Assembly (NCBI RefSeq): GCF_050937815.1
Contig: NZ_JACDIJ010000001.1
Span: 434,001-498,000, forward strand
Length of the DNA: 64,000 nt
DNA from: Treponema_C sp050937815
GTDB lineage: Bacteria; Spirochaetota; Spirochaetia; Treponematales; Treponemataceae
Reading direction: 5' to 3'
Shown here: in pieces, positions 43,834 to 51,992 of the stretch
Position numbering within the stretch: position 1 is the first letter of the stretch
Layout: each line of letters begins with the position of its first letter
The notes under the pieces: model-generated
Databases searched by the model: none
The model's input: the letters and a program-made list of their open reading frames with translations, nothing else
Told to the model about the DNA's origin: nothing
Made by a program: the position numbers and the translations under genes

Positions 43834-45819
43834 TTAGAAAAAACTTAAATCCTCCTTTTTGGCAAATTCTATAAAGGCTTCCGCGATGCCGTCTTCCGTT
43901 ACTCCGTCATGATTAAATAAATCGTGTTTTACAACTAAATGTCCGTGTGTATCAAGAAGCGGTAAGCTCATCTCATCTTTTACAAATATTTTATCGCCTG
44001 AATTATCCTTGCTCGGCTCCTGCATCGTTGCAAAAAATATCGGATAATCTTCCTTTTTGGGGCATAGTTCATCGTCCCACTTTTGCACAAAGAGCACGCT
44101 GGTTTTTGTTCCGGTGTGCGGCTTAAACACATTACCGTGAAGCCCGACAACTGCAAGTATTCTGCAATGCTCGGTGATAAAATCTCGAATGTATTTATCC
44201 GATGAATTATTAAATCTGCCTTGCGGAAGGACAATCGCCATTCTTCCGCCGGGCTTTAAAAAATTAAGATTCCGCTCAATGAATAGAATATCCCTGCCTA
44301 CTTTTAACTGATATTTACCTTTTGCATTTTTCCCCAGTTCATATTTAGAAATAATTCTTGATTCCTTAATTTCTCCGGCAAAGGGAGGATTTGCCATTAA
44401 AATATCAAAAGAAAAAGAGTAATTGCTGTTTTTTTCCGAACGTAATTTTTTTAATTTTTTCCACCCTGCACCGTAAGTATCAATCCACTCTTCGGTCTTT
44501 GTTGTGTCTTCCCACCGCTCATAATCTAATGTATTAAGATGGAGTACATTTGTTTGTCCGTCTCCGGCAATAAGATTAAGCGTTCTTGCAACTCTGACCG
44601 CTTTTTCGTCAAAATCTATTGCAAATACTTTTTCATTTACATAATCGGTACATTCAGCCGGTTTTTCTTCACTTGTAAACAAGTGGCTTTGCTCTATTCC
44701 TTTTTCTTTTAATATTTCTTTCCATACATAAAAAATGGTATGAACGGGAAAGCCGCAACTTCCGCTTGCCGGATCAATCATTGTTTCCGTTTGCTTTGGA
44801 TTGAGCATTTTTACACACATATCAATCACATAACGAGGAGTAAAATACTGCCCTTTTTCTCCTTTTGACGACTTACTCATCAAATATTCAAAAGCGTCAT
44901 CTACCACATCAAGATTGGAATTAAAGAGCTTCACGTCTTGTAAAGAAGATACACAAACGGAAAGATGCGACGGGGTAAGCGTAATTTTGGAATCTTCGCT
45001 AAACACTCCGTCCCATTTTGCTTTTGCTTTATCGAATAGGTTTTGTATTTTATTTTTGAGTTCACTTTCCGTATCTCCATAGTTTCTGAATTCTAAATGT
45101 CGTGTGGTATTTCTTCCGCTTTCCATTTCATCATAGAGTTTTGTAAAAATGAGTTTAAATACTTCTTCAAACACATCGACACCGGCATTGGCTAAGACTT
45201 CATCTTCCATTTCCAAGATGAGGTCTTTTAAACTTTTCTTTTCGGTAACAAGTTTATCTTTTTTTATTAAGTCTTCTATTGTCCACCGTTCACTTAAAAT
45301 GTCGGAGAGTTTTTCATTAAATGTTGGGATATTGGGAATGTCCTCAAAAAAATTAGGGTCTTTTCTGTGATAAAATGAAATTTGCCCGCCGTTTGTCCAC
45401 ACTCCAATGGGAGCACCTGTTGCATTACAATAACTCTTTAGCTGCTCTTTGCCGTCTTTTAATTTCGGTTTTTTCAGTTCGACAATGATATACGGAGTTG
45501 TTACCGCATTTTTATCAAATATGACAATATCCGCCCGTTTCTTTTCTCTTCCGAAAGAAACGTTATATTCAAGCTCCATCTTATCTTTGGGATAGCTATA
45601 GATATGTATGAGTTTATAAATGTATAACTGACGGACAAGCTCCTCATCAGTTAGCCGTATTTCCTTATCTCTAATTTGGCAGTGAACATACAGGACATCT
45701 TCGCCTTTTTTGTTCGGCTTACGGATTATCATTTTTTCTACTGCTTCTATCTCGGTATCTGAAAATTGTTCCAGCTTATAATTTGAATCCGAAATAATTT
45801 TTGATAGTATGTTGCTCAT
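43834..45819 (-). CDS. hsdM: Type I modification methylase HsdM with N-terminal nuclease-like domain
   Basis: A 661-residue N6-adenine methyltransferase. The N-terminal 200 residues carry an HsdR_N-like PD-(D/E)XK fold: KKRADIVIFDK gives the Asp and YIIVELKKPK the E-x-K. The methylase part has KGQYFTPRYVIDMC, motif I DPASGSCGFP, and motif IV NPPF. No separate HsdR helicase is in the window, so this may be a modification-only or single-polypeptide restriction system with the downstream HsdS. The ATG is preceded by GGAGG (45830s). Confidence 0.88.
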   Translation of the reverse strand: MSNILSKIISDSNYKLEQFSDTEIEAVEKMIIRKPNKKGEDVLYVHCQIRDKEIRLTDEELVRQLYIYKLIHIYSYPKDKMELEYNVSFGREKKRADIVIFDKNAVTTPYIIVELKKPKLKDGKEQLKSYCNATGAPIGVWTNGGQISFYHRKDPNFFEDIPNIPTFNEKLSDILSERWTIEDLIKKDKLVTEKKSLKDLILEMEDEVLANAGVDVFEEVFKLIFTKLYDEMESGRNTTRHLEFRNYGDTESELKNKIQNLFDKAKAKWDGVFSEDSKITLTPSHLSVCVSSLQDVKLFNSNLDVVDDAFEYLMSKSSKGEKGQYFTPRYVIDMCVKMLNPKQTETMIDPASGSCGFPVHTIFYVWKEILKEKGIEQSHLFTSEEKPAECTDYVNEKVFAIDFDEKAVRVARTLNLIAGDGQTNVLHLNTLDYERWEDTTKTEEWIDTYGAGWKKLKKLRSEKNSNYSFSFDILMANPPFAGEIKESRIISKYELGKNAKGKYQLKVGRDILFIERNLNFLKPGGRMAIVLPQGRFNNSSDKYIRDFITEHCRILAVVGLHGNVFKPHTGTKTSVLFVQKWDDELCPKKEDYPIFFATMQEPSKDNSGDKIFVKDEMSLPLLDTHGHLVVKHDLFNHDGVTEDGIAEAFIEFAKKEDLSFF

Positions 45820-45952
45820 TTTTCTTTTTCCTCCAAAAAACTCTAAAAATTATATCATCATATTTTATATCAATCAAGAAAGTTTATTCACGAAGCTGAT
45901 AAACTACCGGACATTTTTTCACTATTTGAAATAAAAAACACTAAGCAATATA

Positions 45953-45988
45953 AAAACAAGTACGCTAAAAAATAATAGTACTTGTTTT
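45953..45988. promoter_or_regulatory. Candidate HxlR operator, copy 2 (perfect palindrome)
   Basis: AAAACAAGTAC (45953-45963) and GTACTTGTTTT (45978-45988) form an 11-bp perfect inverted repeat with a 14-nt spacer, in the divergent region between hsdM and the radical SAM gene. The left arm and part of the spacer match 40691-40706 ahead of the HxlR gene. Confidence 0.55.
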
Positions 45989-46065
45989 ATCGCAGACTAT
46001 ATCATAAATTTAAATATATATTTGTAGTTTTAATAAATCATTCACCAATTTTTATGGAGGAAGTT

Positions 46066-46950
46066 ATGCATTTTACGGGAACTATTTGGAGGCCGCCTTA
46101 TGAGGCTTCATCGTCTTTATTACAGGTTACAGCCGGCTGCACACATCATAAGTGCAAGTTCTGCTCTCTTTATTCGGACTTACCCTTTACATTCCGTCTT
46201 TCGCCGGATTATGAAATAGAAGCCGATTTGAAGGAACTCAGTATTTACTATCCGCAGGGTAAACGGATCTTTTTGACCGGTGCAAATCCTTTTGCCCTAT
46301 CGGTAGAAAAATTAAAAACTCTTGCAGAAAAGATTCATAGGTACCTACCCATGATTAAAACGATAGGTTGTTTTTCGCGGGTAACGGATATAAGCCCGAA
46401 AAGTTTAGATGAGCTTAGAGAGCTTAAAAAATTAGGTTATGATGAAATTATTATCGGAACCGAAACCGGTGATGATAAAACGCTTTTATTTATGCGCAAG
46501 GGCTACGAAGCTCAAGATATAGTGTATGAATTGAATAAATTAGACGAAGCGGGAATACGCTATCATATTTCATATTTGAACGGACTTTCGGGAGAAGGAA
46601 ACGGAAGGCGGGCTGCCCTTAATACAGCTGCAATTTATAATCGAATAAATCCGGTAAGTATCAGTATCGTTGCTCTTACCGTATTCCCCGAATCGGAACT
46701 GTATACCGAAATACAAAATGGGTTTTTTATCGAAACTTCTGAAATAGAAAAATTAAAAGAGCAAAAAACATTAATTGAAAATCTGAATATTAAAACGATG
46801 ATTTATGCAAATACCGTTTCAAATACCGCTCCTATTTCCGGAAAACTTCCTCAAGACAAGGGCAAGATGTTGAAACATTTACAGAATGCGATAGATACCA
46901 TTGATGAAAATACGCTGCGCTACTACCGGAACGGAATAGTGCATTTATGA
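46066..46950 (+). CDS. Radical SAM protein
   Basis: A 294-residue iron-sulfur enzyme. The cluster-binding motif is GCTHHKCKFC (Cys25, Cys30, Cys33), the Cx4CxxC form found in the subfamily with T-x-GCSHNKC-type sites. It is followed by IFLTGANPF, IGCFSRVTDISPKSLDEL, EIIIGTETGDDKTL and HISYLNGLSGEG, the barrel strands that bind S-adenosylmethionine. The start is chosen for GGAGG seven bases upstream. The reaction is unknown. The HxlR-type palindrome in front suggests redox or electrophile control. Confidence 0.88.
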   Translation: MHFTGTIWRPPYEASSSLLQVTAGCTHHKCKFCSLYSDLPFTFRLSPDYEIEADLKELSIYYPQGKRIFLTGANPFALSVEKLKTLAEKIHRYLPMIKTIGCFSRVTDISPKSLDELRELKKLGYDEIIIGTETGDDKTLLFMRKGYEAQDIVYELNKLDEAGIRYHISYLNGLSGEGNGRRAALNTAAIYNRINPVSISIVALTVFPESELYTEIQNGFFIETSEIEKLKEQKTLIENLNIKTMIYANTVSNTAPISGKLPQDKGKMLKHLQNAIDTIDENTLRYYRNGIVHL

Positions 46951-47011
46951 GCAGTCAACGTATCGGCAGCAAGCGGAATCGGTTTATGCGCAATAAATCA
47001 ATCAACTGATG

Positions 47012-47587
47012 TTAATACAAAAGTTTACATGCGGCGTGCAGTAAGTTTTTAGTTGCTTCATTGGTAACTTCAGAATTTAATTTAGTCAAATCAGAAGTGC
47101 CGATAACGATTATTGTAAATGCGTCCACAAACAAAAGAAAGTCTTCAAGCGTTTTTGACGTTGCAAGTTTTTCCATCATAAATTTTCCGTTTTCCTTTGT
47201 TTGTTCATTCCTATTATCAAGTAAGCCGTATTTTTTTTGCAGCTTATTATACTCGGCTTGAGAAAGTAATCGGTAAAGATTGAAGTGCGAAATAGTATCA
47301 AGCAAATATTGTTCCATAGCTTCAAAGGGTATGCCCTTCGGGTATTTTTCCGCCAGCAATAAAAACCGATTAAAAGCTTCCTCTTTTCTTTTTTTGATGA
47401 GCCAAATGATAAAGTCATCCTTACTTTTGAAAAAATGATAAAACGTTCCGGTTCCGATACCGATGGCTGCGGCAATATCGGAAACTTTTAATTTTTTGTA
47501 TCCATGAGTTTTGAGTAAAATATATCCTTGTTCATAAAATTTCCGTATTAAAATTTCCCGTTCTTCTTTTGTAAAATTAGCAGGCAT
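47012..47587 (-). CDS. TetR family repressor
   Basis: A 191-residue repressor. The N-terminal helix-turn-helix domain is clear (MPANFTKEEREILIRKFYEQ, then KVSDIAAAIGIGTGTFYHFF); the C-terminal ligand-binding domain is unlike well-known members. The start at 47587 is chosen because residues before it are not domain-like, with GGGGGG upstream. It is divergent from a three-gene ABC exporter and separated from it by two identical-spacing palindromes, so it very probably represses both. Confidence 0.9.
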   Translation of the reverse strand: MPANFTKEEREILIRKFYEQGYILLKTHGYKKLKVSDIAAAIGIGTGTFYHFFKSKDDFIIWLIKKRKEEAFNRFLLLAEKYPKGIPFEAMEQYLLDTISHFNLYRLLSQAEYNKLQKKYGLLDNRNEQTKENGKFMMEKLATSKTLEDFLLFVDAFTIIVIGTSDLTKLNSEVTNEATKNLLHAACKLLY

Positions 47588-47647
47588 TTTCCCCCCATAA
47601 AAACTTTTTGCAGTGTCCATTATAGCAATTATTTTAAAAAAAATCAA

Positions 47648-47741
47648 TCAATGAATAAAAAGTCGTAAAAATTCATTGACTTATTATTTAAAATATGCTA
47701 TATATGGATTCAATGAATTTATATTATATAATATTCATTGG
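47648..47741. promoter_or_regulatory. Two TetR-type operators and exporter promoter
   Basis: TCAATGAAT (47648-47656) pairs with ATTCATTGA (47671-47679); CAATGAAT (47711-47718) pairs with ATTCATTG (47733-47740). Both have a 14-bp spacer and their centres are 62 bp apart, about six helical turns. The first overlaps a -35 box TTGACT (47676-47681) with TATATA at 47699-47704, the exporter promoter. The second lies past the expected transcription start. Confidence 0.75.
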
Positions 47742-47785
47742 AAAAAGAAATAAAAACCGTTTTTAAATTTTAAAAGGAGATAGTT

Positions 47786-48502
47786 ATGATTGAATTAAAA
47801 CAGGTAACAAAGCGGTATAAAAAATTCCTTGCGCTTACGGATTTTTCATATCGGTTTTTAAATGGAAGTGCTTACGGCATATTAGGAGTTAACGGGGCAG
47901 GTAAAAGCACCTTGATTAACTGTATTACAAAAAATATTTCATTTCAGGGAGATTTGAAATTTGTAGATTTGAGTATTTGGGATATCGGATATGTTCCGCA
48001 AGAATTGGCGATATATCCCGAGCTTTCCGTGTTGGATAATTTGCTCTTTTTTGCTTCAACTTACAAAATGGATAAAAAATATGCTAAAGAGAGAAGTCTG
48101 GAATTAATCGAAAAAGCCGGTTTGAAAGAAAAAATTTCTACCATGGCAAAGGACTTATCCGGCGGGATGAAAAGAAAATTAAATCTTATCACAGCCTTAG
48201 TTCATGGTCCGAAACTGTTGATTTGTGATGAGGTTTGTGTCGGAATTGATCCGATTTCAAGAAGTGAAATTTTAGAATATCTTAAAGAACTGAAAAATGA
48301 AGGTTTAAATATCATTTATACTTCACATTATTTGGACGAAATTGAATTTTTATGTAATAAAATAATATTTTTGGATAAAGGAAAATTAATTCTTGAAGGA
48401 GATACAAAGGAGCTTATTGATAAAATGTCGGAAGTAAGCCGCGAAAAATCCAATCTTTCGGATTTGTTTATGCAAGTTTTAAGGGGCGGTGAATATGCTT
48501 AA
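47786..48502 (+). CDS. ABC-2 exporter ATPase
   Basis: A 238-residue ATPase. Walker A is GVNGAGKST, the Q-loop is in IGYVPQELAIYPELS, the signature is LSGGMKRKLNLITAL, Walker B is LLICDEVCVGID, and the switch His is in YTSHYLDEIE. This is the CcmA/ABC-2 drug-export class; the signature and the Asp-Glu pair are intact. AAGGAG lies eight bases upstream. It powers the two permeases encoded next. The operon is controlled by the divergent TetR. Confidence 0.93.
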   Translation: MIELKQVTKRYKKFLALTDFSYRFLNGSAYGILGVNGAGKSTLINCITKNISFQGDLKFVDLSIWDIGYVPQELAIYPELSVLDNLLFFASTYKMDKKYAKERSLELIEKAGLKEKISTMAKDLSGGMKRKLNLITALVHGPKLLICDEVCVGIDPISRSEILEYLKELKNEGLNIIYTSHYLDEIEFLCNKIIFLDKGKLILEGDTKELIDKMSEVSREKSNLSDLFMQVLRGGEYA

Positions 48503-49262
48503 AAAAGAGATAAAGGGAATCGTTAAAAATCCCGTTTATTACATTGTCATGGCATTGCCTTTTATCATTACATTCATTATGAGTGAAGGAACAAAAAATT
48601 ATTTATTGCAGCGTCCCGAGTTTACTCACAAGATAAATGTTGCGAAAGAAATCGTTCCATATAGCGGACAGATTTTAGATGCAAAAATACAGTTTGCCGT
48701 GAGTGAGTTGAACTTTATGCTTTTAATGGCATCAATTTTAATCGGACTGAGTGTGTTTGAAGAAAGAAGACTTCATATTTGGGATAGGATTGTAGATAAG
48801 CGAAAATTTGTTTCGGTTAAATTTTTTGCTCACTATGTATTCTCGGTAGTGATGATTGTTTTCAATCTGATTTTATTTGCTGTAATTTTTGATATGCAAA
48901 CACCTTTAAAGTCAATTTTAATTCTTTTGAGTATGCCGACAGTCAGTATGCTTTTCGGAATTTTGATAGGCTTAATTGTTCAAAATAGAGCAATGCTTTC
49001 CAATACGATTTTAATGATAGTTATGTTTATGGGATTTTTCGGAGGAGCTTTGAGTTTAACGTCCGTATTGTCAAATACAAAATTTATGAATGTTTTGATG
49101 TACATATCTCCGTTGACATTAGCTAACAAGTTAATTTACAAAAATTTGATACATGTAAATCCGGGAAGGGAGCCGGTTATTTGGATTGCTTTCATTCTCG
49201 GATTTGCAGGATTATGTATTGCTTTTATAGAAAGGAGAATGAAAAATGGTACCGTCATTTAA
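48495..49262 (+). CDS. ABC-2 exporter permease 1
   Basis: A 255-residue membrane protein with about six helices, after a short cytoplasmic start and an external loop (about 45-75). The helix EERRLHIWDRIVDKRKF coupling segment is typical of ABC-2 permeases. Of two starts (GTG 48489, ATG 48495), the ATG fits AAGGGG at 48482 better. It overlaps the ATPase gene by 8 bp and the next permease by 17 bp. It forms a heterodimeric channel with permease 2; the substrate is unknown. Confidence 0.85.
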   Translation: MLKKEIKGIVKNPVYYIVMALPFIITFIMSEGTKNYLLQRPEFTHKINVAKEIVPYSGQILDAKIQFAVSELNFMLLMASILIGLSVFEERRLHIWDRIVDKRKFVSVKFFAHYVFSVVMIVFNLILFAVIFDMQTPLKSILILLSMPTVSMLFGILIGLIVQNRAMLSNTILMIVMFMGFFGGALSLTSVLSNTKFMNVLMYISPLTLANKLIYKNLIHVNPGREPVIWIAFILGFAGLCIAFIERRMKNGTVI

Positions 49263-50169
49263 TTTTACTTTCAAAGTTTTACGAAATACAAAAGGCTTCA
49301 TTGTTTCTATGATAATTATGCCTATATTTATGATATTGATTGTAAGTATTACTTTGGCATATTCAAATGTTCCGACAGTTGCATATATCGGAGAAAAAGC
49401 GCCGAATGTAACGAATATAAAAATGATGAGGATAGACGAAAGAGAAAAAGACTATTTTTTAGGAATATCACAAGGAACTTTGGTTATACGGACGAATAGT
49501 AACGGAGAAGTTGAAAAATATTACAGCAGCATAAAAAATAATCCGTTAATACCTTTAATCGAAAATGCGGATAAAAATGCTGAAGTCTTTACGGAAAGAC
49601 CGAGCATAAACTATTCAATCGGAACGATGCTGTTTAAATTACTGACAGCGGCAGGTTTGTTGGCGACCGTTTTAATCCAGGAAAAAGGAAACGGAATACT
49701 ATTAAGGGTAAAAAATTCCAAGATAAAATTAAGCACCTATATTTTGGGAAAAAGCTTTGCAATTATGTTTGTATATGAAATTGCAATACTTGCAATTTTA
49801 ACGTTTTACCAATTTGCAAACTATGATTTCGGAAAATCCAATGTAATTGATTTGGGAATTATATTCACCGTAGCACTTTTCATTTCAACGGGAATATATA
49901 TTTTTGTTGCAGGATTGATTAAAAACGAGGGGCTTATATGGGGAATATCATCGGGAATTATTTTTCCGCTTGGAATTTGTTCTGGCATTCTATTTCCGAT
50001 TGAATATATGCCGCAGTGGATGAAAGCCATCGCACATATATCACCGCTTTATTATTTACAAATATCAGTTATAAACGGGAAAATTGAGGTATCGCCGATT
50101 TGTTTTATGTTATCGGCATCCTGTGTATTGGCAATACTTGGAATAAAACAATTAGCAAGGAAAGAATAA
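49246..50169 (+). CDS. ABC-2 exporter permease 2
   Basis: A 307-residue membrane protein. An N-terminal helix is followed by a large external domain (about 40-125), then five helices with the conserved ABC-2 end motif SSGIIFPLGICSGILFPIEYMPQWMKAIAHISPLYY. AAGGAG lies upstream inside permease 1, whose end it overlaps by 17 bp. It is the second half of the exporter. A hairpin terminator follows at 50247-50283. Confidence 0.85.
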   Translation: MVPSFNFTFKVLRNTKGFIVSMIIMPIFMILIVSITLAYSNVPTVAYIGEKAPNVTNIKMMRIDEREKDYFLGISQGTLVIRTNSNGEVEKYYSSIKNNPLIPLIENADKNAEVFTERPSINYSIGTMLFKLLTAAGLLATVLIQEKGNGILLRVKNSKIKLSTYILGKSFAIMFVYEIAILAILTFYQFANYDFGKSNVIDLGIIFTVALFISTGIYIFVAGLIKNEGLIWGISSGIIFPLGICSGILFPIEYMPQWMKAIAHISPLYYLQISVINGKIEVSPICFMLSASCVLAILGIKQLARKE

Positions 50170-50246
50170 AATTACTTGAAAAGGGAAGATGATAGGATTT
50201 CTTTTTATTTTTATTTTTATTTCTTACGCCTTAATTCGGACATAAA

Positions 50247-50283
50247 AAAAGGAAGTATCGGCTGTTTGCTTGTACTTCCTTTT
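50247..50283. terminator. Two-way intrinsic terminator
   Basis: AAAAGGAAGTA (50247-50257) and TACTTCCTTTT (50273-50283) form an 11-bp stem with a 15-nt loop. A runs precede and T runs end it, so it can act for both the ABC operon and the convergent TfoX-like gene. Confidence 0.75.
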
Positions 50284-50327
50284 AGCGGTTTTATTTAATT
50301 GTGTTAGTTGGGCAAACCGGGAGTTGA

Positions 50328-50648
50328 TTATTTCTTTTTCTTTGATTTTGGTGCAGGTAACTCATCATACATTACATTGACTAAGCCGGCTAAAAATTCT
50401 TTGTTATCTACATCATCTACTAAAAGCATTTTCTTTGCACCTTCATACGGTAATTCATATTCTGCATTCGGCATATATGCTATTGCGGATTTAACAGGTT
50501 TTACCAAAAATCGATCATCATAAATTCCGCCTACGATTTTTCCATGATAATAAATTATATACTCACCCATCATTGTACGATAAGTAATATCTTTCAATCC
50601 TGATAACTGCTCTAAAATGAAATTTAAATATTCCTTACTTGACGGCAT
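50328..50648 (-). CDS. TfoX N-terminal domain protein
   Basis: A 106-residue cytosolic protein of the TfoX/Sxy N-terminal family. The family pattern is EYLNFILEQLSGLKDITYRTMMGEYIIYYHGKIVGGIYDDRFLVK, then an acidic Met-Pro turn and a closing helix. It is short (about 110 residues), so has only the N-domain. Full TfoX promotes competence gene expression, but stand-alone N-domain proteins have no proven role. It ends in KSKKKK. Confidence 0.85.
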   Translation of the reverse strand: MPSSKEYLNFILEQLSGLKDITYRTMMGEYIIYYHGKIVGGIYDDRFLVKPVKSAIAYMPNAEYELPYEGAKKMLLVDDVDNKEFLAGLVNVMYDELPAPKSKKKK

Positions 50649-50700
50649 ACTCTTTCCCTATTTATCCTCAAAATTTCAGCAATCCATTTTCATCAAATTG

Positions 50701-50889
50701 ATACTTTTCCATTATATCACTTTTCCTGTATTTGGTCAGTTAGTCAAGCTGCGATACACTGTAGTAAAATCCGGTATATATGACTATAATCATCCGGTTT
50801 TCGCTGCCTCAGTTATTACCCTGCTCTCATCTTTCGCCCTTGTATTATATGCGTCTATCGGGTACCATAAAACCGATTTTATGGTATAA
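50701..50889 (+). pseudogene. C-terminal membrane-protein fragment
   Basis: An open frame without a good start ends at 50889. It has GQLVKLRYTVVKSGIYDYNH, then a hydrophobic stretch AASVITLLSSFALVLYASIG. Codon use is like coding sequence. It is probably the end of a lost membrane-protein gene; its last bases form a palindrome with the following promoter. Confidence 0.3.
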
Positions 50890-50890
50890 T
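50863..50890. promoter_or_regulatory. 10-bp palindrome over a -10 box
   Basis: TACCATAAAA (50863-50872) and TTTTATGGTA (50877-50886) enclose CCGA. TATAAT (50885-50890) overlaps the right end, about 60 bp ahead of the gene at 50953. It could be an operator or a short RNA hairpin. Confidence 0.4.
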
Positions 50891-50952
50891 AAGTCGTATA
50901 AAATTGTTGCTACCGTAATATCAAGATTGACAAAAAGCGGGGAAAAACACGG

Positions 50953-51249
50953 ATGAAAGTACGCTTATTATTTTATGCGGGGATTATTTTTGCATATCTT
51001 ATAAGCATAGTCATTGCCTATTTTGTATCTGCCGTATTACCTACAACTGCACATGATACTGCCGGAGCCGGTATGGAAACGGGTTTTCGCTTTTTTCTTT
51101 TTGCATTGTGTGCAGTAATTGCAGTTTGTGCAGTCAGTTTTATTGTTTCAAGAAATGTCTTTTCGTCTTTTAAACCTGCCGCCGTAATCAATGGGTTTAT
51201 TTTCGGTTTTATCTTTTTACTTATTACCGGTTTTATTATGCGCGGATAA
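50953..51249 (+). CDS. Hypothetical three-helix membrane protein
   Basis: A 98-residue membrane protein with hydrophobic helices at about 4-26, 48-66 and 79-96. A GGGG-type ribosome site is near. The next gene's start is 17 bp after its stop. The family is not recognised. Confidence 0.55.
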   Translation: MKVRLLFYAGIIFAYLISIVIAYFVSAVLPTTAHDTAGAGMETGFRFFLFALCAVIAVCAVSFIVSRNVFSSFKPAAVINGFIFGFIFLLITGFIMRG

Positions 51250-51265
51250 AATTATAAGAGGTGTT

Positions 51266-51946
51266 ATGAATAAAAGTAATAAAAAAGCAGCAATTTTAAT
51301 TTTATGTTTCAGTTTTATTCTATTCGGAAATGTGCTTTATGCAGAGGATAAAAACATGTCTTTATCGGAAACGATGATAATCGGAAAAGAAGAATACGCG
51401 CTTCCTTGCGCCTTGGATACATTTTTAAAAAACGGGTGGAAAATCAGCGAAAAAAGATTTTACATGCACCCGCTCCATAATAAGGATTGGTATGAAGTAA
51501 GATACACTCTTTCATGCAAAGAAAACGGAGCCAAATTAATTCCGTGGGGAACGGCAATCCGGACATTGGAAAAGAACGGTTCCTTTTTGGAAGTGGAAAT
51601 TGAAAACAGAAGCAAAAAAATTGCGGCAGTAGAGGATTCAACCGTTCAGGCGATTTTGGTTTTGCGTACATATATAAAAGAAGATGTAAAATTAAAAAAC
51701 GGTCTGAGCTTGCAAAATTTCAAAATGGAAGAATTATGGAAAAACGGAGAGCAGCAAAAATACCCTTTTTCGGAAGGTTGGCAGCTTTCCCAAACGGATT
51801 ATATAAAAGAGTCGGGCTTTTTTGAAGAAGAATTTTATAAAATAACGGAACACAAAAAACAATCCGTTACATTTTATTATGATAAAAAGATGAGTTTATT
51901 GGGATTGGAACTCCGTAATGAGGTTGACGGAAATAAGCTAAGATAA
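51266..51946 (+). CDS. Hypothetical secreted protein
   Basis: A 226-residue exported protein. Signal peptide MNKSNKKAAILILCFSFILF ends near LYAED. The mature part is charged, with several Lys-Asn-Gly turns and two similar beta units (KRFYMHPLHNKDWYEVRYTL; EEFYKITEHKKQSVTFYYD). AAGAGG lies upstream; the start at 51266 is chosen for the signal peptide. It is co-transcribed with the small membrane protein before it. Function unknown. Confidence 0.6.
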   Translation: MNKSNKKAAILILCFSFILFGNVLYAEDKNMSLSETMIIGKEEYALPCALDTFLKNGWKISEKRFYMHPLHNKDWYEVRYTLSCKENGAKLIPWGTAIRTLEKNGSFLEVEIENRSKKIAAVEDSTVQAILVLRTYIKEDVKLKNGLSLQNFKMEELWKNGEQQKYPFSEGWQLSQTDYIKESGFFEEEFYKITEHKKQSVTFYYDKKMSLLGLELRNEVDGNKLR

Positions 51947-51992
51947 AAACTTTTAAAGCACTTACACCCATGATCATTAAAGGAGAATCATT

